Origin: Cyanobacteria bacterium GSL.Bin1
GTDB taxonomy: Bacteria; Cyanobacteriota; Cyanobacteriia; Cyanobacteriales; Rubidibacteraceae
Length of the DNA stretch: 39,844 bases
Assembly: GCA_009909085.1 (NCBI GenBank)
Contig: JAAANX010000030.1
Location: 1 to 39,844 of the forward strand
Direction: 5' to 3'
Below are positions 34,839-39,844 of the stretch, piece after piece. Both the position numbers and the translations under genes were made by a program. Each line of letters begins with the position of its first letter. The stretch's first letter is position 1. The notes beneath the pieces are model-generated. The model was given only the letters and a program-made list of their open reading frames with translations. It was not told the origin of the DNA and did not search any database.

Positions 34839-35591
34839 ATGCTGTCTCTTGATATACCAAAAGCTTCTCCCAGTCAGGAATTTACCCAATCTGCCCGTAT
34901 CCTGGTGGTAGAAGATGAAGACTTAATTCGAGAAATGTTGGTTCTCTCCTTACAAGAAGAAGGGTACGAAGTTTCCATTGCTACTGATGGACGCACCGCT
35001 TCTAACCTATTACAAACAGAAGAACCCAGCAGCTCAGAATTTCCTTATGACCTCATTGTTTTAGATTTAATGCTACCCCAGATTAATGGGTTAGATATTT
35101 GTCGTTGGTTGCGCTATCAAGGCAACATTGTGCCCGTCCTGATCTTAAGTGCTAAAGCCAGTGAAACCGACCGTGTTTTGGGTTTAGAAGTCGGTGCCGA
35201 TGATTATATTACTAAGCCTTTTAGTATGCCCGAGTTTATTGCTCGCTGTCGGGCGTTATTACGAAGACAACGGTTTAGTAGCCTCCCGCAAACGCCAGTT
35301 CTGCAATACCAAGATATTACCCTCTTTCCCCAAGAATGTCGGGTCACGGTTCGCGGTGAAGAAATCAGTCTTTCCCCAAAAGAATTTAGATTGCTGGAAT
35401 TATTTATCAGTTCTCCGCGTCGCGTTTGGTCAAGAGAACAACTGATCGAACAAATTTGGGGTCCCGATTTTCTCGGTGATACAAAAACAGTTGATGTTCA
35501 TATTCGCTGGTTGCGAGAAAAATTAGAACCCGATCCTTCTCAGCCCACTTATATTGTTACTGTACGCGGGTTTGGCTATCGGTTTGGTTAA
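34839..35591 (+). CDS. sphR: Phosphate response regulator, SphR/PhoB-like (OmpR family, 250 aa)
   Basis: Receiver domain with ARILVVEDEDLIREMLVLSL (acidic pocket E25-D26), phosphoacceptor D76 in LIVLDLMLP, and KPFSMPEFIARCRALLRR. The winged-helix output ends with VDVHIRWLREKLEPDPSQPT. The gene precedes a PAS-containing histidine kinase and phoU, the arrangement expected of the cyanobacterial phosphate-starvation system SphS-SphR. GGAG precedes the ATG by four bases. Name is inferred from context plus family. Confidence 0.82.
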   Translation: MLSLDIPKASPSQEFTQSARILVVEDEDLIREMLVLSLQEEGYEVSIATDGRTASNLLQTEEPSSSEFPYDLIVLDLMLPQINGLDICRWLRYQGNIVPVLILSAKASETDRVLGLEVGADDYITKPFSMPEFIARCRALLRRQRFSSLPQTPVLQYQDITLFPQECRVTVRGEEISLSPKEFRLLELFISSPRRVWSREQLIEQIWGPDFLGDTKTVDVHIRWLREKLEPDPSQPTYIVTVRGFGYRFG

Positions 35592-35693
35592 GCGTAAGCA
35601 ATCGTTGTCAGCGATCAAAAATCATCTCATCTCAACTGTCTAGAGAGCGGTTATCCTTTAACACAGAGGATCGATTCGATTATTCAAACCTTC

Positions 35694-37064
35694 ATGACTC
35701 TCACCCTACTCTTGACCTTTGCGATCGGCTTAACCGTTGGACTGCTCATTAGTTATCTCCAAAGACGTTCTTCACAAAAAACATTACGTCAACTTTTAAA
35801 GGATTTGTCCGGTCACTCTCCAGACAATATCTCTTTACCGCTGAGTAATCGTTTACGACGAGAAATTCTGCGCATCCAAGGTCATGCGAATCAGTTACAA
35901 ACTCAACTCGATATTTGGCAAGATTTAATTGATGTTGCCCCTATTGGTTATATCCAAGTTGATGGAGAAAATCAGTTATTATGGTGTAATCGACAAGCGC
36001 AACAACTGCTTCGGCTAGATCGCTGGCAGCCGGGTCAAGTCCGCCTCCTTCTAGAATTAGTCCGTTCTTATGAACTCGACCAACTCATTGAAGAAACGCG
36101 CCACAACAAACAGCCTCAAACCCAAGAATGGGTTTTCCATACCACCGAAATTTCTCCTGAAACTACGACTCAATCGCAATCGTCTAATCAAACCTTTACC
36201 CTTTCTGTTGCTCTCAAAGGCTCAAGTTATCCACTACCGGAAGATGGGGTGGGTGTCTTCTTAGAAAATCAACAACCCCTAGTTGAACTATCACAACGCT
36301 CTGATCGTCTCTTCTCTGATCTCACCCACGAACTCAGAACTCCTCTAACGTCCATTCGCCTCGTTGCAGAAGCCTTACAAACTCGCTTGCAACCTCCGGA
36401 AAGTCGCTGGGTTGAACAAATGTTGCAAGAAGCCAATCGACTGATTCGTCTGATTGAAGATTGGTTGGAAATTTCGCAACTGGAAAAAAGACCGCAGCAA
36501 AATCTTAAAACTGATTTTTTTGACCTCCATACTCTGATTACTTCTGCTTGGGAAACGCTCAACCCCTTAGCCGAGCAAAAACAAGTACAACTAATTTATC
36601 AAGGAGAACAGTCTTTGTGTATTACGGCTGATCATTCCCGCCTCACTCAAGTTTTTCTCAATCTTTTTGATAACGCAATTAAATATAGTCCTCCTGACAG
36701 TAATATCTGGGTTAATCTCGTTTTATTACCCTCTCATCGGATTAATAAACCAGAAGATTGGGTACAAATTAACGTGATCGATCAAGGTCAAGGCTTATCT
36801 AAAACCGATATTTTACGAGTATTTGATCGTCTTTACCGAGGGAACGAAGCTTCAGCAGAAAAACCTAACAATAGTGATCACTCAAATATAGGATTTCAGT
36901 CTTCAGGGACAGGATTAGGTTTATCCATTACTCGACAAATTGTTCTTGCTCACGGCGGAAGAATTCAAGCCAAAAATCATCCTGAAACAGGGGGGGCGTG
37001 GTTACAAATTGAGCTTCCCAATGCCAGTTTAGAAGAAACACCCTCTGATTCTCCTGAAGAATAA
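35694..37064 (+). CDS. sphS: Sensor histidine kinase, SphS/PhoR-like (456 aa)
   Basis: One N-terminal membrane helix (TLLLTFAIGLTVGLLISYL) is followed by a PAS domain (about 75-190, LIDVAPIGYIQVDGENQLLW). The HisKA dimerisation domain has H212 in FSDLTHELRTPLTSIRLV. The HATPase includes NLFDNAIKYSPP and GTGLGLSITRQIVLAHGG. There is no large periplasmic sensor domain, as in PhoR/SphS, which sense phosphate through the Pst/PhoU complex. Placed between sphR and phoU. Confidence 0.85.
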   Translation: MTLTLLLTFAIGLTVGLLISYLQRRSSQKTLRQLLKDLSGHSPDNISLPLSNRLRREILRIQGHANQLQTQLDIWQDLIDVAPIGYIQVDGENQLLWCNRQAQQLLRLDRWQPGQVRLLLELVRSYELDQLIEETRHNKQPQTQEWVFHTTEISPETTTQSQSSNQTFTLSVALKGSSYPLPEDGVGVFLENQQPLVELSQRSDRLFSDLTHELRTPLTSIRLVAEALQTRLQPPESRWVEQMLQEANRLIRLIEDWLEISQLEKRPQQNLKTDFFDLHTLITSAWETLNPLAEQKQVQLIYQGEQSLCITADHSRLTQVFLNLFDNAIKYSPPDSNIWVNLVLLPSHRINKPEDWVQINVIDQGQGLSKTDILRVFDRLYRGNEASAEKPNNSDHSNIGFQSSGTGLGLSITRQIVLAHGGRIQAKNHPETGGAWLQIELPNASLEETPSDSPEE

Positions 37065-37163
37065 TTGGTAATTTCACGAGTTGTCGCTTTTTATAAAGGA
37101 AGACTAGATTAGTTATAGATCAGCAATCAAAATTTTCTACGTGGAAACGCTCCACTATACAAT

Positions 37164-37838
37164 GTGTTGAGTTATAAGCCTTCTCAAAATAAAGAGACTC
37201 GAAATTCTTACTTTGACCGCTCATTAAAACGGGTCGAGCAGGATGTTTTGCGAATGGGGGCATTAGTTGAGCAATCTTTTCGTTTAAGTCATGAAGCTCT
37301 TTTTCACCAAAATTTAGAAGTCGTTCAACAAATTAACGATCTGGATGAACAAATTGACAAATATTATCGACAGATTGAACTCGATTGCGCTGCATTAATG
37401 ACGTTGCAGGCTCCAGTGGCAAGTGATTTACGAGTCATTAGTGCTTTTATGCAACTGATTCGAGATTTAGAGCGTATTGGTGATTATGCAGAAGATTTGG
37501 CAGAATTTGCCATTAAATTATTCCCTTACTCTCCTCATCCCTGTTTATCAGAGGTGGCTGCTATGTCTCACCAAACCCAGATGATGCTAGCCGCTAGTCT
37601 GGTGGCTTTAGCTGATTTAGACGCAACGGCTGGCAAAAGAGTCAAACAAATGGATGATATTGTTGATGATGCTTATGATCATCTCTACACAGTTCTGGCG
37701 AAAAATAGTAATGTGGAAGGCGCGATCGAGCCAATTTTATTATTAGGATTAATTATTCGTCATTTAGAACGGATGGCGGATCATGCCACGAATATTGGTC
37801 AGCGAGTGGCTTATATTGTCACCGGCGATCGCGCTTAA
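37164..37838 (+). CDS. phoU: Phosphate signalling regulator PhoU (SphU, 224 aa)
   Basis: Two PhoU repeats form a pair of three-helix bundles, with the metal-binding pattern EQVDVLRMGALVE-like start (here RVEQDVLRMGALVEQSF), VASDLRVISAFMQLIRDLERIGDYAEDLA and the second copy LIIRHLERMADHATNIGQRV. E/D-x-x-x-D pairs of each repeat are intact. PhoU links the Pst transporter to the sensor kinase and represses it when phosphate is ample. GTG start at 37164 has no clear ribosome site. About 100 bp follow sphS. Confidence 0.93.
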   Translation: MLSYKPSQNKETRNSYFDRSLKRVEQDVLRMGALVEQSFRLSHEALFHQNLEVVQQINDLDEQIDKYYRQIELDCAALMTLQAPVASDLRVISAFMQLIRDLERIGDYAEDLAEFAIKLFPYSPHPCLSEVAAMSHQTQMMLAASLVALADLDATAGKRVKQMDDIVDDAYDHLYTVLAKNSNVEGAIEPILLLGLIIRHLERMADHATNIGQRVAYIVTGDRA

Positions 37839-37888
37839 ACGATTGATGATCACCATGGAGTTCGAGAATTAGGTAGGAGAGAGAACGC

Positions 37889-38521
37889 TTGCCAAGAGTA
37901 CGAGTTCGTCAGCATGTTAACCCCCTTAGTGAAAAATATCAGACCCCTCCCACTCCTCCTCATTGGGAAAAGGTCTATTCCAATCTCAGCAAGCCTTTTT
38001 TCTTAGATATTGGCGCAGCTAGAGGGCGCTTTCTTTTAGAGATGGCGCAAGTGCAACCCGACTATAATTATTTGGGCTTGGAAGTTCGCGAACCCCTCGT
38101 TATTGAAGCGAACCGCATCCGGGATGAACTGTCTTTAACCAATCTCCATTACCTCTTCTGCCAAGTTAATATTTCCCTGGATACTCTATTAGCATCTCTT
38201 CCCCCACAGGCGCTGCATTTCGTGACCATTCAATTTCCTGATCCTTGGTTCAAAAAACGCCATGCGAAACGACGGATTGTGCAACCCGAATTAGTTGAGA
38301 CTCTCGCTGAGTATCTCCAATCAGGAGGTCAAGTTTTTCTACAGTCTGATGTCCAGTTTGTCATCGAGGAAATGATTCGTCATTTTATGGCGCATGCTGC
38401 CTTTAGCAGAGAAATTCCTTTTTGGCTTCCTGAAAATCCGCTTCCTGTGGCGACTGAGCGAGAAAAAAGTACCCTGCAACAAAATGAGCCAGTTTATCGC
38501 ACCTTGTTTCGCAAAACATAG
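37889..38521 (+). CDS. trmB: tRNA (guanine-N7-)-methyltransferase (210 aa)
   Basis: TrmB makes m7G46 in the tRNA variable loop from S-adenosylmethionine. The SAM-binding motif is [17 protein letters not shown], and the catalytic/tRNA-binding motif is [36 protein letters not shown] and the end VYRTLFRKT also match. Start is a TTG at 37889 preceded by AGGAGAG. Not obviously related to the phosphate genes before it. Convergent with nadC, 3 bp between the stop codons. Confidence 0.93.
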   Translation: MPRVRVRQHVNPLSEKYQTPPTPPHWEKVYSNLSKPFFLDIGAARGRFLLEMAQVQPDYNYLGLEVREPLVIEANRIRDELSLTNLHYLFCQVNISLDTLLASLPPQALHFVTIQFPDPWFKKRHAKRRIVQPELVETLAEYLQSGGQVFLQSDVQFVIEEMIRHFMAHAAFSREIPFWLPENPLPVATEREKSTLQQNEPVYRTLFRKT

Positions 38522-38524
38522 CAC

Positions 38525-39376
38525 CTACAGTAGTTTCATACTTAAATCCAACCAACTGGCTTGAGTAATCGGCGCACTGGTAGAGATATAGTCAACCCCC
38601 GTTTCCGCAACCTCGCGAATGGTTTCTAAGGTAATGTTGCCGGAGGCTTCGATCTTGATGCTTTTACCACTGCTGCGGATGAATTGCACCATTTCTTTCA
38701 TCAAAGACGGCGACATATTATCCAGCATAATGATATCGACATCCGTGGTCAGGGCTTCTTTGACTTCTGCTGAGGTGGTTGTTTCGACTTCAATCGTGAG
38801 GGGATAGGGTAACGTTGCCCGGACTTGCGCGATCGCGTTTTTAATTCCCCCTGCCACTTGAATATGATTGTCTTTGATCATTGCGGCATCGTCTAAGCCA
38901 AACCGATGGTTAACAGCACCCCCCAATTGGGTCGCGTATTTCTCTAGACTTCTTAATCCTGGGGTGGTTTTACGAGTATCCACAAGCTGCGTCGGCAAAT
39001 CAGCAATTTTTTCCACATAGCTGCGGGTGAGGGTGGCAATTCCGCTCAAATGCATAACTACATTTAAAGCAACGCGCTCACCACTTAACAGAATAGTGGG
39101 TTGGGCACGACAGCGTAAGATTTCTTGTTGGTGATCACAGGCTTCTCCTTCGCTCACTTGCGGATGCCAATCAATTTCTCCAAGAAGACTAAAAATTTTT
39201 TCTGCTAAGGGCAAGCCAGCAATGACACCGGGTTGTTTAGCCAGCCACATGGCCTGTTGAGGAATTCCATTCCTCTCAATCAGGGCGGAGGCAGCGCGAT
39301 CGCCCCGTCCAATATCTTCCCGTAACCATTCCTGTAGTAAAGGCTCGATGAGGATGTTGGGTGGCAGTGTCATCAT
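38525..39376 (-). CDS. nadC: Nicotinate-nucleotide pyrophosphorylase (carboxylating) (283 aa)
   Basis: NadC converts quinolinate and PRPP to nicotinate mononucleotide in NAD synthesis. It shows LREDIGRGDRAASALI, NVVMHLSGIATLTRSYVE, DTRKTTPGLRSLEKYA and VNHRFGLDDAAMIKDNHI. Near the end are VDIIMLDNMSPSLMKE and IKIEASGNITLETIRE. Two adjacent ATG codons (39371-39376) are possible starts. No nadA or nadB is adjacent. Divergent from the rRNA operon. Confidence 0.96.
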   Translation of the reverse strand: MMTLPPNILIEPLLQEWLREDIGRGDRAASALIERNGIPQQAMWLAKQPGVIAGLPLAEKIFSLLGEIDWHPQVSEGEACDHQQEILRCRAQPTILLSGERVALNVVMHLSGIATLTRSYVEKIADLPTQLVDTRKTTPGLRSLEKYATQLGGAVNHRFGLDDAAMIKDNHIQVAGGIKNAIAQVRATLPYPLTIEVETTTSAEVKEALTTDVDIIMLDNMSPSLMKEMVQFIRSSGKSIKIEASGNITLETIREVAETGVDYISTSAPITQASWLDLSMKLL

Positions 39377-39497
39377 AAAAACTTTCCCTTTCTCTCCAGC
39401 TGCAGTCGGTGTCTTTAGTTATTCTAACGGTTCTAGGGGCTGGAACCCCCATCAAATAAGGGGAAAGAAAAAAAGTCAAAAAAAATGGTTTCAGGGG

Positions 39498-39526
39498 TTG
39501 ACACCCAGAGAAATAAGGTCTATATT
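39498..39526 (+). promoter_or_regulatory. Near-consensus rRNA operon promoter
   Basis: A perfect TTGACA (39498-39503) is followed by exactly 17 bp and then TATATT (39521-39526). This is the best promoter match in the window and points toward 16S rRNA, with a predicted start near 39533 and a ~200-nt leader. AT-rich sequence with A-runs precedes the -35 box (39467-39488) and could act as an UP element. Confidence 0.8.
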
Positions 39527-39615
39527 GGTTAATGCGCTCGAAACGGAGGCAACGCAAACGCCGCCGCAACGAGGCACCGAACCTAGACAAACTTAATAGT
39601 TGGAAAAGCCTTAAA

Positions 39616-39635
39616 GTTAACTATATATAGTTAAC
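39616..39635. repeat. Perfect 20-bp palindrome in the rRNA leader
   Basis: GTTAACTATATATAGTTAAC is fully self-complementary. Outside it, GGAAAAGC (39602-39608 region) and GCTTCC (39636-39641 region) can extend the stem imperfectly. It lies between the promoter and 16S rRNA, so it is transcribed. It may be part of the precursor-processing structure or a pause/antitermination element. Confidence 0.7.
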
Positions 39636-39715
39636 GCTTCCACGTCAAACATATTTCTAAGGAAACGCAATTTAGAGACGAAAGCAAGGCTGAAAACGCC
39701 AAGCAATTGTCATGA

Positions 39716-39730
39716 AGAGCCATCGGCTCT
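39716..39730 (+). repeat. Short hairpin immediately before 16S rRNA
   Basis: AGAGCC, loop ATC, GGCTCT form a perfect 6-bp stem ending one base before the predicted mature 16S 5' end. It could guide precursor processing. Confidence 0.55.
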
Positions 39731-39731
39731 C

Positions 39732-39844
<113 letters not shown>

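Larger units (their letters stand above)
39377..39731 (+). other. Gene-free region: nadC-rrs intergenic and rRNA leader
   Basis: This stretch carries the divergent nadC upstream region, a GGGG-CTGGAA-CCCC mini-hairpin near 39436-39450, the rRNA promoter, the 20-bp palindrome and the hairpin before 16S. I see no convincing protein gene or tRNA in it. Confidence 0.7.

Overview
The window comes from a cyanobacterial chromosome. Evidence: subunits found in cyanobacteria and plastids (NdhN, the complex C cofactor-assembly protein CCB, the RpaB response regulator), the cyanobacterial order of the ribosomal protein cluster (no rpmD, no rpsN), about twenty copies of the HIP1 octamer GCGATCGC seen by eye, and a cyanobacterium-like 16S rRNA 5' end at the right edge. 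I cannot name the genus from sequence reading alone.

Left end (1-1270) is a decayed accessory patch. It holds the probable 3' tail of an IS200/IS605 tnpB gene with its right-end hairpin, a small membrane protein gene on the minus strand, a 188-bp non-coding element with 11-bp terminal inverted repeats and an 8-bp target duplication (an ISL3-like MITE), and a heavily deleted FAD-dependent hydroxylase pseudogene directly beside it.

1268-9000 holds individual housekeeping genes: a DUF29 protein overlapping an M61 peptidase with a PDZ domain, a CASTOR/POLLUX-type ion channel, an orphan HlyD-type adaptor, and then secG and gpmI.

9209-26125 is the dominant feature, a 17-kb minus-strand superoperon of 31 genes: rplC-rplD-rplW-rplB-rpsS-rplV-rpsC-rplP-rpmC-rpsQ-rplN-rplX-rplE-rpsH-rplF-rplR-rpsE-rplO-secY-adk-infA-rpmJ-rpsM-rpsK-rpoA-rplQ-truA-rplM-rpsI-rpmE-prfA. 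It joins ribosomal proteins, the Sec channel, adenylate kinase, IF-1, RNA polymerase alpha, a tRNA pseudouridine synthase and RF1. Upstream, a good sigma70-type promoter (TTGCAT-17-TATTAT, minus strand) would give rplC an unusually long leader of about 610 nt with several strong inverted repeats. Heptamer-period tandem repeats sit in several gaps of the cluster.

26854-39376 is a mixture of single genes and short operons: ndhN with a von Willebrand A protein, an MreD-like membrane protein, a HAD hydrolase, ribD, rpaB with a CCB-type assembly factor, radA, a creatininase-family protein, a phosphate-control set (SphR-like regulator, SphS-like kinase, PhoU), trmB and nadC. The right edge (39377-39844) carries a near-consensus rRNA promoter, a leader with a perfect 20-bp palindrome, and the first ~113 nt of 16S rRNA.

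Most of the window is ordinary core genome and I did not find a new multi-gene defence or biosynthetic system. The most noteworthy signals are the long structured rplC leader, the MITE with its target duplication, the hydroxylase pseudogene and the heptamer arrays.
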